From: a bacterium
GTDB lineage: Bacteria > Patescibacteria > ABY1 > JAGPKW01
Length of the DNA: 64,000 nucleotides
Reading direction: 5' to 3'
Assembly (NCBI GenBank): GCA_021780535.1
Contig: JAJXYN010000009.1
Coordinates: 310,001-374,000 of the forward strand
In this document: piece by piece, positions 24,026-31,196 of the stretch
Numbering within the stretch: the first letter of the stretch is position 1
Layout of the letters: the number at the start of each line of letters is the position of its first letter
The notes under the pieces: generated by a model
What the model was told of the DNA's origin: nothing
Databases searched by the model: none
The model's input: the letters and a program-made list of their open reading frames with translations, nothing else
Position numbers and translations under genes: made by a program

Positions 24026-24685
24026 ATGGGCAGAAAAATATTTGTTAGCTATAAATATGCTGATTCATCTGTTCCGGATTTAAATCTTGGTGAACAGACA
24101 ACTGTTAGGCATTATGTTGATATAATACAAGGACTTTTATCAGAAGAAGATCATATAAACAAGGGTGAAAACGATGGAGAAGATTTAAGTTCTTTTAAAG
24201 AAAGTACGATAGAATCAAAATTAAGAGATAAAATATTTGATAGCACTATAACAATAGTTTTAATATCAAAAAACATGAAAGATCCTAGCAAGAATGAATC
24301 AGACCAGTGGATACCTTGGGAGGTTTCATATTCATTAAAAGAGATTACAAGAGGAGATAAAACAAGTGGCACAAATGCCATGTTAGCAGTTGTTTTACCA
24401 GATGAAAAAAATGATTATTCCTATTTCGTAAATCACTTTGCTTGTACTACAAGTTGGAATACAGATATACTTTTTAAAATTCTTGGAAATAATATGTTTA
24501 ATAGGAATAATAAAAATTTAATCTCATGCCAAACTTGTGGAGGAACGCATCATATAGACGATGATCACTCATATATTCACCCAGTAAAATGGTGCGATTT
24601 CATAAAAGATATAAATAAATATATAGATATAGCTTTAAAAATGAATAATAATCTCAATGAATATAAAATTCAAAAGGAATTATAA
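24026..24685 (+). CDS. TIR-like domain protein (DUF1863/ThsB-like)
   Basis: The 219-residue protein begins KIFVSYKYADSSVPDL, the strand A motif of TIR domains. It continues with SKLRDKIFDSTITIVLISKNM (about 73-93, strand and helix C) and WIPWEVSYSLKEI (about 103-115), where the Glu of WEVS is in the position of the catalytic NADase Glu. A C-terminal extension has CQTCGGTHHIDDDH (about 171-184), a possible metal-binding knuckle. TIR-like proteins of this group act in anti-phage systems by making nucleotide signals or degrading NAD. It is paired with the membrane protein 2 nt upstream, at the right edge of the phage-like block. Confidence 0.75.
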   Translation: MGRKIFVSYKYADSSVPDLNLGEQTTVRHYVDIIQGLLSEEDHINKGENDGEDLSSFKESTIESKLRDKIFDSTITIVLISKNMKDPSKNESDQWIPWEVSYSLKEITRGDKTSGTNAMLAVVLPDEKNDYSYFVNHFACTTSWNTDILFKILGNNMFNRNNKNLISCQTCGGTHHIDDDHSYIHPVKWCDFIKDINKYIDIALKMNNNLNEYKIQKEL

Positions 24686-24691
24686 TTTTGT

Positions 24692-24721
24692 TTTTGTTAT
24701 CTATATACATTAATGACGCAA
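24692..24721. repeat. Short diverged copy of the element right end
   Basis: TTTTTGTTATCTATATACAT followed by TAATGACGCAA matches the right-end repeat at 7240-7269 and 28134-28163 with one or two changes, then diverges. It lies just after the TIR gene and may be the scar of an older element. Confidence 0.65.
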
Positions 24722-24830
24722 TAAAAATCACATATCTAGCAGTTGATAACTTATAATATTTTAGGCTAATATTAGCTATATTATGCTGATATTTATCTAT
24801 AAAGTCAAGTTAAAAACCTTCTATTTTTTA

Positions 24831-24947
24831 TGTGTAACATTTGTAACATTTTTTTGCGACCGAGATGCCTCATTTTTCTCCAAAATCCTACCCCCAAAAC
24901 CCCTTATGGTGCTTGTATGTGTGGGTACCAGACCGAGGCTTCCCGCC
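24831..24947. repeat. Repeat B, copy 1 (upstream flank of element 2)
   Basis: It shares TGTGTAACATTTGTAACATTTT, CGACCGAGATGC, CTCCAAAA, AAAACCCCTTATGGT and a terminal CTTCCCGCC with 29399-29551. Element 2 begins where this repeat ends (CCGCC), so it may be the pre-existing target or part of an older element. No coding region is seen in 24722-24942. Confidence 0.75.
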
Positions 24948-25334
24948 ATACAGGGCTACCGAGATGCCTAGTTTTACTATGATGGCATTGAGTTATCCCA
25001 GAAAAATCATCAGAAATGGTGATTTTTTGTTTTTTTATTTCTCTAAGGTTGGTCAATAAATTTTTTATAAATTTCTCAATTTTCGAATACCTTGAAATGC
25101 AGATTATAAATTAATGAAAATCCCTCATTAATAAACAATTAAATTTGGTTCGAAACCTAGATGCTCTGTTGGTAACTAGAGCTTCGCAAGGTTTTTGGTT
25201 ATGTTAACATACTAATACCAACGCGACATTTCGGTCTTATTTGGTAAATTAACAAAAATAAAAAAAGATACTTCTCTATAATCGAAAGGCGTCTAAATTA
25301 TAAAATCTTAATTTTTAATAATAGAGATTAAGAA
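24943..25334. repeat. 392-bp direct repeat, copy 2 (left end of element 2)
   Basis: It has the same length and order as 2594-2985. Differences cluster in loops: the terminator loop region and the bulge next to AAACCT (25153-25158) change, while the pairing arms AAACCT/AGGTTT and GCTCT/AGAGC stay intact. No long frame is present. 25335-25463 is AT-rich leader to the cargo gene with no clear signal. Confidence 0.93.
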
Positions 25335-25463
25335 AAATATTTAATAAATTAACTAATAATATATGATTTAAAATCTTCATCATTTCTTCATTTTGATTTG
25401 ATATGATTTGTAGTTATTGGTTTATGGAGTTAGAATTATTTAATAAATATATAATTATAATTT

Positions 25464-26804
25464 ATGTCAGATAACATAAAACAAGAAGAAGCTAATCAAC
25501 AAAATGACAATAAAATATTAAGTAAAGAAAAGGAAAAAGAACTAGATTTTTTCATTACAACTCCATTAAGATCAGCTAACAATTTAATGAACAAATTATA
25601 TAGCGATGATAGTTTTTATGAAACAACTACTTATGCATTTGTTTCACCAGGAGATGCTAAAAAACTTTTTTTCTATGGAGCGTGTAAGGAGGTATTAAAA
25701 ACCTGTATATATTTAATGAACAATAAAGAATTTCTAGGAGGATCTATAAATGATAAAGATTTTGGTATTGTAGAAAAAGTAATAATGGGGTCAACAATAG
25801 ATACTCAAACATATCATAGAAGAAAGATGGTGGAGCTATTAAGTATTGTTATATTATTTGATAGAAACACTAAACATGATGAAGAATACAGAATATATAA
25901 ATCAGCTGAGAATTTAGATTTATTCCTAAGCAGACAATCTGATTTTAAAGAACTTTTTAATGGAAAAATAATATTAAATACTCAACATTCAATAGATGAT
26001 TTTATAGGAAGGATTGATAGTGATAAAAAAGCCATCGAACTTACAGATGTTTGGTTTTTAAATGAAAAAAAACTAAAAAATCAAACTCCAGGTATATTTA
26101 AGAGCAAAAAAGGAATATATGATTCAGCAATGCTTGTTGCTACTCCTGATGAAAAAATAGCTCTTGGTATATCCTATGGCCGTGGCTATTCTCGTGCTAG
26201 TCAATCAATTCATCCAATGTTAGGAAGTAGTAATTATGGTAAAGAAGATAATGATATCGAACATGTACTTATGAATTCAATTTATATGTCAATTATATGT
26301 ATGCAAATAATGCATATAGCCTATAAGTTAACTGGTTTTGAGGATGAATTTGGATTATCAAAAATCATGGGAACTAATTTTGAAAAATCAGAAGCATCTA
26401 AATCAATTGGAGTTTTACAGAAAGATTTTGATAAAGGAGATCTTATACTTACTTCATGGACAGATATTGCAGAAATAATTGATGAAGAAACAAGTAAATA
26501 CGGATATAAGGCTTATAAAATAAAATATCTTTTAACACCACCGCTACCAGAATATCCAGAAGATTGGATAGAAGCACAAAACATATTAGCGCGTATATTA
26601 TCAAAAAAAACTGTAAGAAAAATGTTTAACAATATGGTTATAGAAAAAATGTCTAAAGATGTTATTGAATTATGGCCCGATGTATTAAAACAACCAGATG
26701 AAGAACTTATGAAATCAGCAAAACATGTGTTTATTGATTTACATAAAGCCAATGTCTTGATACCAATGTTACTAAAAAGTGGTTTCTTAAAGAAAACTAG
26801 TTAA
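25464..26804 (+). CDS. Unknown 446-residue cargo protein of element 2
   Basis: A soluble protein with no signal or membrane segment except a mildly hydrophobic helix near 275-295 (VLMNSIYMSIICMQIMHIAYKL). Features are a charged N-terminus, ALGISYGRGYSRASQSIHPMLGSS (key residues Y-R-SQSIHP; about 232-255), and an alpha-helical C-terminus. The S-x-x-x-HP motif faintly resembles DUF5677-type proteins, but this is not a firm match. It is the only cargo of element 2 and converges on the recombinase gene with a 14-nt gap. A role in defence or selfish maintenance is possible but unsupported by motif. Confidence 0.6.
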   Translation: MSDNIKQEEANQQNDNKILSKEKEKELDFFITTPLRSANNLMNKLYSDDSFYETTTYAFVSPGDAKKLFFYGACKEVLKTCIYLMNNKEFLGGSINDKDFGIVEKVIMGSTIDTQTYHRRKMVELLSIVILFDRNTKHDEEYRIYKSAENLDLFLSRQSDFKELFNGKIILNTQHSIDDFIGRIDSDKKAIELTDVWFLNEKKLKNQTPGIFKSKKGIYDSAMLVATPDEKIALGISYGRGYSRASQSIHPMLGSSNYGKEDNDIEHVLMNSIYMSIICMQIMHIAYKLTGFEDEFGLSKIMGTNFEKSEASKSIGVLQKDFDKGDLILTSWTDIAEIIDEETSKYGYKAYKIKYLLTPPLPEYPEDWIEAQNILARILSKKTVRKMFNNMVIEKMSKDVIELWPDVLKQPDEELMKSAKHVFIDLHKANVLIPMLLKSGFLKKTS

Positions 26805-26818
26805 TATTAGTAAGAATA

Positions 26819-28120
26819 TTAATTTTTTATTAAACTAATCTTCTTATTTTTCATTACAAACTTATTCTTAAACATACCCATAAACTGTCTTTTTTCTTCT
26901 ATAGAACCGTGATTTAATATAAACTTGGCATAATCTACCAAGTCTACTTTTCTATCGTTCATACCTCTTTCTACATTGTTTATTTTTAGTACTTGTTTTT
27001 GTAGATGAGCAAATCTTTCTACTTCTATTCTTAACTTTTCTTTAATGTCTTCTTCGGGAATATCAATATCTTTTAGAAGCTTTACTATTTGCTCTATAAA
27101 TTGTTCTTCTCTAATATATCTATTACTACATTTAAGATCTTTTGTTCTATTACATCCATAGTAAATATATTTATTTACTCCACCATTTTTTAATTTCTTA
27201 TGTTTTTCTACTGCACATAAATTAGAACTACAATGGCCACAAATCATAGACCCTAAGAATGCAAATTCTTTTTCTCCATATCTATAACTAGCTTTTCCTA
27301 ATTTTATTTTTCTTTGAACTATTTCAAAGAGTTCTTTTGTAATTATTGGTTGATGATTTCCTTGGCACCAATTACCACTTCCTGCTGGATATTCAAACCA
27401 TCCATAATAAAAAGGCCTTCCAAGTAGTATATAGATATTTGCTAAGGATAAATTCTTACCACTTTTTGTCGTGAAATTTTGCTTTACAAACCAACTATGT
27501 AAAGCTCTACCAGAATAGTTTTCATAAGCCACCTTCTCAAATGCTTGTTTAATTATTGGGGCTCTTTCAGTATCTGGAATTACTACTCCTGTTTTATTTT
27601 TTCTTTCATCATTAAGATATCCAATAGGCGCAACTCCTATCCAAAATCCTTTTGATGTTTTAATTTTAAGACCTCTTTTTACATTGATACTTTTATTATC
27701 ATTCTCAAGTTTAGCCTGACCGCCAAGTACAGCTAATAGAAATTTATCATTCGGAGTATTTTTAAAGTTTTGATTATATGTTCTTATTTCTTTCAGGTAA
27801 CTACTATCTATCAGGTCTATTATACTTCCTAAATCCCCGGCATTTCTTGAAAGTCTATCAGTATTCCATGTTAGAATACCTTCAAATTTTCCTTGTCTTA
27901 ATTCTTTTATCATTTCATTAAATACTGGTCTTTGACTTGAAGCTTTTGCAGAATGGGCTTCTTTTTTTATACAAACTACATTTAAACTATCTCTTTCTGC
28001 TATTAAACTCATTTCATTCTCTTGAGCTTCTATCGAAAGAGCTTGTTTTTCGTCTTCTTCACTAGATTTTCTAGCATAAAGACAATATCTAATTTCTGAT
28101 GAAAACCCTTTGTTTTCCAT
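26819..28120 (-). CDS. Large serine recombinase (element 2)
   Basis: The 433-residue protein has the same domains as the element 1 enzyme: resolvase domain with YARKSSEEDE and NTDRLSRNAGD, recombinase domain, zinc ribbon CGHCSSNLC...YGCN, and C-terminal helices. By direct comparison it differs at 8 residues, all conservative or in linkers (for example I-to-V, K-to-R, N-to-S). Many more third-position changes are present, so selection has kept both proteins functional. It starts from the right-end repeat. Confidence 0.93.
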   Translation of the reverse strand: MENKGFSSEIRYCLYARKSSEEDEKQALSIEAQENEMSLIAERDSLNVVCIKKEAHSAKASSQRPVFNEMIKELRQGKFEGILTWNTDRLSRNAGDLGSIIDLIDSSYLKEIRTYNQNFKNTPNDKFLLAVLGGQAKLENDNKSINVKRGLKIKTSKGFWIGVAPIGYLNDERKNKTGVVIPDTERAPIIKQAFEKVAYENYSGRALHSWFVKQNFTTKSGKNLSLANIYILLGRPFYYGWFEYPAGSGNWCQGNHQPIITKELFEIVQRKIKLGKASYRYGEKEFAFLGSMICGHCSSNLCAVEKHKKLKNGGVNKYIYYGCNRTKDLKCSNRYIREEQFIEQIVKLLKDIDIPEEDIKEKLRIEVERFAHLQKQVLKINNVERGMNDRKVDLVDYAKFILNHGSIEEKRQFMGMFKNKFVMKNKKISLIKN

Positions 28121-28217
28121 ATATTTATCATTAATTTGTTATCTATACACATTAATGACGCAACCCATCTAGTGCGTCTAGGATGAGTTGTTGGTAAGTT
28201 GTAGGTAAATAAAAAAG
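28121..28217. repeat. Right-end repeat of element 2
   Basis: Near-identical to 7227-7324, including the GACGCA/TGCGTC hairpin and the end GGTAAATAAAAAA. The sequence beyond it switches abruptly to the GC-rich cassette. Confidence 0.85.
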
Positions 28218-28237
28218 AGCCCTGTTGTCAGGGCTCT
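28211..28237 (-). terminator. Strong terminator of the GC-rich cassette
   Basis: AGAGCCCTG (28216-28224) pairs with CAGGGCTCT (28229-28237). On the minus strand a T6 run follows. It lies 24 nt beyond the lipoprotein stop. Confidence 0.93.
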
Positions 28238-28261
28238 ACTCAAGAAAGATTGACTTGTGTG

Positions 28262-28786
28262 TTACTTGTCTTTCTTCACTATGAGTTTTGGCGCATCGAT
28301 GTTGAGAGGCGCCCCGGAGTAAATGTAGGTAGCGTTGGCACCTGCAAATTCAACCGGATTTCCGTCGGGAAGGAAGAAGTGGATACCTGGGTTGTTTTTA
28401 CCATAGGTACCGTCCAGATCAGGAGCATCAACAATTTGGTACGAATAATTACCACTAAAGTTGAATTTCTGCATCATTTGTTCAGGGTAAATGTACGACT
28501 GAGTTGAGGCAGGCTTTCCTTCGGTTACGAAATAGCCAATGCAGTAGTTACCCACAAAGATGTAGGTATATGCCGGTACGCTTGGCTTGTTCCAATACTC
28601 GTACCAACGCTTCTGCGTCATGGCTTCCTGGAAGTAGTCGAGCTTAGGCGGACCACCAATTGCCTCAATGACCGCTTTAGCATTTTCTTCCTGGGACTTT
28701 TCCAGTTGTTGCCTGGCGGTTGGTTCCCAACTACAACCCGAGAGAACGGCTCCAACAAGGAGCAACAAAAAAACGAGTTTTCTCAT
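28262..28786 (-). CDS. Predicted lipoprotein in GC-rich cassette
   Basis: The 174-residue protein begins with a classic lipobox signal, MRKLVFLLLLVGAVLSGCSW, with lipidation at Cys18. The mature part is aromatic-rich (WYEYWNKPSVPAYTYIFVGN, about 62-81) with one FFLPDGNPVEF loop. No family is firmly recognised. A GGAGG Shine-Dalgarno sits 7 nt before the ATG, and its ATG overlaps the upstream stop (ATGA). GC content is near half, far above the window, and codons such as GGC, CTG and GCC are common, so it came from a different genome. Confidence 0.8.
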   Translation of the reverse strand: MRKLVFLLLLVGAVLSGCSWEPTARQQLEKSQEENAKAVIEAIGGPPKLDYFQEAMTQKRWYEYWNKPSVPAYTYIFVGNYCIGYFVTEGKPASTQSYIYPEQMMQKFNFSGNYSYQIVDAPDLDGTYGKNNPGIHFFLPDGNPVEFAGANATYIYSGAPLNIDAPKLIVKKDK

Positions 28787-29229
28787 TTTTCACCTCCGAT
28801 AGTATCGTTGACCATTTGGATCTCATAAGGCAGATCCTCAGCCTTCCACAAATTTCTGGTCTTCTGCTTTGACCGACTGTTGTACTGCTGGATCTGATTG
28901 TTGAGAATCATTTTCAGACCAGTGTAATCAGTCAGGCGAAGACTGTTGGTATCAGTGCCCCTGGAAAGCTCGAAAGCTTCCTTGGCGGCGGCCAGGTTTG
29001 CTTTTGATGCATCAATCTGAGCCTTCTGGTCGTAAAACCATTGGTAATCAGAGATGATCTTGTGCGGATCAGTGACCTCGGAAACGATACCGGTTGCGAT
29101 GCTGAACGGCCAAATGTGAGCGATGGCGCTCACACCAAGATAGATACCAACAACAATAATGATGCCGATAATCCACTTGACAGTTTTCTTCGAGGTAGCT
29201 TCTTCAAGCTCGTCCCTCAGATATCCCAT
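28783..29229 (-). CDS. Membrane-anchored protein in GC-rich cassette
   Basis: The 148-residue protein has a short cytoplasmic N-terminus, one membrane segment (about 18-40, VKWIIGIIIVVGIYLGVSAI) and an extracytoplasmic helical domain with KAQIDASKANLAAAKEAFEL and a YNSRSKQKTRNLWKAEDLP ending, a pattern seen in phage and prophage proteins of unknown role. A perfect AAGGAGG lies 6 nt before the ATG, and a TTGACA-N17-TATAGT promoter precedes it. It is coupled to the lipoprotein by ATGA; the two probably form an envelope pair. Confidence 0.78.
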   Translation of the reverse strand: MGYLRDELEEATSKKTVKWIIGIIIVVGIYLGVSAIAHIWPFSIATGIVSEVTDPHKIISDYQWFYDQKAQIDASKANLAAAKEAFELSRGTDTNSLRLTDYTGLKMILNNQIQQYNSRSKQKTRNLWKAEDLPYEIQMVNDTIGGEK

Positions 29230-29261
29230 ACGTACCTCCTTGTCCTATTTTGGACTCTATT

Positions 29262-29290
29262 ACTATAACATAAATAGTACATTTTGTCAA
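29262..29290 (-). promoter_or_regulatory. Consensus sigma-70 promoter of the GC-rich cassette
   Basis: On the minus strand: TTGACA (29290-29285), 17-nt spacer, TATAGT (29267-29262), 33 nt before the ATG at 29229. This is the cleanest housekeeping-type promoter in the window. Confidence 0.85.
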
Positions 29291-29398
29291 TTATTTTTGC
29301 CATCTTTACTTATTATTTTTATTTAATACTATTCAATAAAATATAAACATTTTTGAATATGTAGTGTCGCATATGTCGCATTAAATTTGTCTTTTTTT

Positions 29399-29551
29399 GT
29401 GTAACATTTGTAACATTTTACATCCTATGTACTGTCTAATTTGTCCAATTTTTACCTCTGCGACCGAGATGCATCATTTTTCTCCAAAACCCTACTCTTA
29501 AAACCCCTTATGGTACTTGTATGTATGAGTACCAAACCGAGACTTCCCGCC
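29399..29551. repeat. Repeat B, copy 2
   Basis: Homologous to 24831-24947 with an insertion of about 36 bp after TTGTAACATTTT. It ends at the same CTTCCCGCC, where copy 1 continues into element 2 and this copy continues into unrelated sequence. Together with the right-hand remnants it suggests an earlier element at this site. Confidence 0.72.
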
Positions 29552-29624
29552 TTCGCTCGCTATAGCGAGCTTCAGCGGATAAATCCGCAAGGATATTATT
29601 CAAAGAAAATACTCCATTAAAAAA

Positions 29625-29646
29625 TCTCGCGAAAGCGGGCTTTTTT
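29625..29646 (+). terminator. Possible terminator
   Basis: CTCGC-GAAA-GCGGG stem followed by CTTTTTT. No clear plus-strand gene precedes it, so it may belong to a lost gene or be bidirectional. The rest of 29552-29677 holds a short GCTCGCTATAGCGAGC palindrome and no gene. Confidence 0.5.
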
Positions 29647-29677
29647 AATATTTGAATTAATTTTTAATTAACTTTTT

Positions 29678-29914
29678 ATGTATTTTGTTTATATATTAAG
29701 ATGTTCAAATAAATCTACATATACTGGCTGTACAAATAATATAAAAGAAAGGATTAAAAGACATAAAAATGGAAAAGTTTTTTCTACCAAAAACAAATTG
29801 CCAATAAGATTAATATATTTATCTGTTTTTAGAAACAAATATCTTGCTTATAATTTTGAAAAGTATTTAAAATCTGGTTCTGGTAGAGTTTTTATTAGAA
29901 AACATTTAATATAA
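29678..29914 (+). CDS. GIY-YIG domain protein (UPF0213/YhbQ-like)
   Basis: The 78-residue protein matches the single-domain GIY-YIG family: YFVYILRCSNKSTYTGCTNN (GIY and YIG positions read VYI and YTG), the catalytic Arg in IKERIKRHKNGK, and the C-terminal Glu in NFEKYLKSGSGR. Such proteins are small structure-specific nucleases or repair factors and are often near mobile DNA. It is flanked by decayed element repeats on both sides and appears intact. Confidence 0.82.
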   Translation: MYFVYILRCSNKSTYTGCTNNIKERIKRHKNGKVFSTKNKLPIRLIYLSVFRNKYLAYNFEKYLKSGSGRVFIRKHLI

Positions 29915-30033
29915 ATTAATCTATAAATTCATTATAAATATACTACTTGTGTGATTTAATCTTATTAACATTTTAGTAACTTTAAAAAAATTTAATAGCT
30001 ATGTAGAATGATTATAAATATTGATAAATCAAA

Positions 30034-30130
30034 CAATATTAAAAGAAACTAATTGGATTTTAATGAGTGATGGGATTAGTTATAGATTAGGAATGTTGTC
30101 TAGGAGATTAAAAGCTTATGAAAGAGAGGA
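30034..30130 (+). pseudogene. Fragment of the zinc-ribbon gene seen at 21958-23139
   Basis: 97 bp match 22922-23018 with only a handful of changes, including CTGGAAGA to CTAGGAGA. It has no start codon and an immediate stop after GAGGAATAG. It encodes the NWILMSDGISYRLGMLS segment of the larger protein. It directly abuts the partial third copy of the 392-bp repeat, so it is the residue of a lost cargo. Confidence 0.82.
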
Positions 30131-30325
30131 ATAGGATGCCTAATTTAGACAATAAATGAGCGATAGCGAATATTATTGTCTTATCCTCGTAGTGGGTTTA
30201 CTATGATGGCATTAATGAAACCCATTAAATCACCAGAGTTTGGTGATTTTTTAGTTAATAAAAGAACGAAGTGAATATTATTAACTTATCCCAGAATGAG
30301 ATTGTTTTTTTATTTCTCTAAGGTT
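30131..30325. repeat. Partial third copy of the element left end with two small hairpin inserts
   Basis: AGGATGCCTA, TTTACTATGATGGCATT, ATGAAACCCATTAAATCACC and TTTTATTTCTCTAAGGTT align with 2614-2702. Two inserts interrupt it: GACAATAA...TTATTGTC (30148-30180) and GTTAATAA...TTATTAAC (30254-30285). They have similar cores (GAGCGATAGCGAATA and GAACGAAGTGAATA), and both are followed by TTATCC. Confidence 0.75.
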
Positions 30326-30354
30326 ATTGGAAATTTTAAAACTGAAAAACTGAA

Positions 30355-30468
30355 AAATTCAAAACAATTTTAAAACATATAAATTTTAAATTTAAAAACA
30401 AAATACAAATATTTCTTGTTTTTAATTTTAGATTTTAAAATTTTGACTTTAAAATTGTTTTGAAATTT
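30355..30468. repeat. AT-rich inverted repeat
   Basis: TTCAAAACAATTTTAAA (about 30358-30374) is matched by its complement at about 30448-30464, with further AT pairing between. It lies in the gap 30326-30598, which holds no gene. Confidence 0.5.
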
Positions 30469-30598
30469 GTCCATATATAAATTCAGATACATTTAAGAAA
30501 CATTTTTAATAATCTAAATGAATTAAACTGATACATATTATTTACTTTGTTTAGTATTAATAATAAAATATTATTTATAATCAATCAATCTAAATTAT

Positions 30599-31192
30599 AT
30601 GGAAAAATTTAAAACAAATCATAAGGTTGATCTATTTTTAAGTAAGACAAAAATATGGAAGGAAGAATTCAAAGAATCTAGAAGAATTATTTTAGAATGT
30701 GGACTAACAGAAGAACTAAAATGGGGGCAACCTTGTTATACTTTCAATGGAGCAAATATAATTATACTTGGCGGATTTAAGGCTTATTTCGGTATTTTGT
30801 TTGTTAAGGGGGCTTTATTAAAAGATCCTAAAAAAATATTAATCCAACAAACAGAAAATGTGCAATCTGGTCGCCAAATCAGATTTACAAATGTTGACGA
30901 AATAATAAACCAAGAATTAATATTAAAATCATATATCAAAGAAGCTATTGAAGTTGAAAAAATGGGATTAAAAGTTGAGATGAAAAAAGTAACAGATTTT
31001 AAAATCCCCGAAGAATTGGAAAAAGAATTTAATAAAAATTCTAAATTAAAAACAGCATTCACTTCCCTAACTCCAGGGCGCCAAAGAGCTTATATACTTT
31101 ATTTTACTGGAGCCAAACAATCCAAAACTAGAGAAGTAAGAATTGATAAATATATTCCACAAATTTTAAATGGAAAAGGTTTAAACGATTAA
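30599..31192 (+). CDS. YdeI/OmdA-like protein with DUF1801 domain
   Basis: The 197-residue protein has an N-terminal DUF1801-type fold (ILECGLTEELKWGQPCYTFN, about 30-49, with ELKWGQPCY as the signature, and IILGGFKAYFGILF). The C-terminal YdeI/OmdA segment reads IPEELEKEFNKNSKLKTAFTSLTPGRQRAYILYFTGAKQ (key residues TPGRQRAY, about 154-161). The family is widespread and implicated loosely in stress, with no defined reaction. The tag gene begins 4 nt downstream, so they are probably an operon. Confidence 0.88.
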   Translation: MEKFKTNHKVDLFLSKTKIWKEEFKESRRIILECGLTEELKWGQPCYTFNGANIIILGGFKAYFGILFVKGALLKDPKKILIQQTENVQSGRQIRFTNVDEIINQELILKSYIKEAIEVEKMGLKVEMKKVTDFKIPEELEKEFNKNSKLKTAFTSLTPGRQRAYILYFTGAKQSKTREVRIDKYIPQILNGKGLND

Positions 31193-31196
31193 TAAT

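Larger units (their letters stand above)
24943..28217. mobile_element. Integrative element 2: same scaffold, different cargo
   Basis: It has the 392-bp left end (24943-25334), one cargo gene (25464-26804), a serine recombinase (26819-28120) and the right end (28121-28217). The scaffold matches element 1 throughout, but the ars-like operon is replaced by a single unknown gene on the opposite strand. It was inserted at the CCGCC that ends repeat B. Confidence 0.72.
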
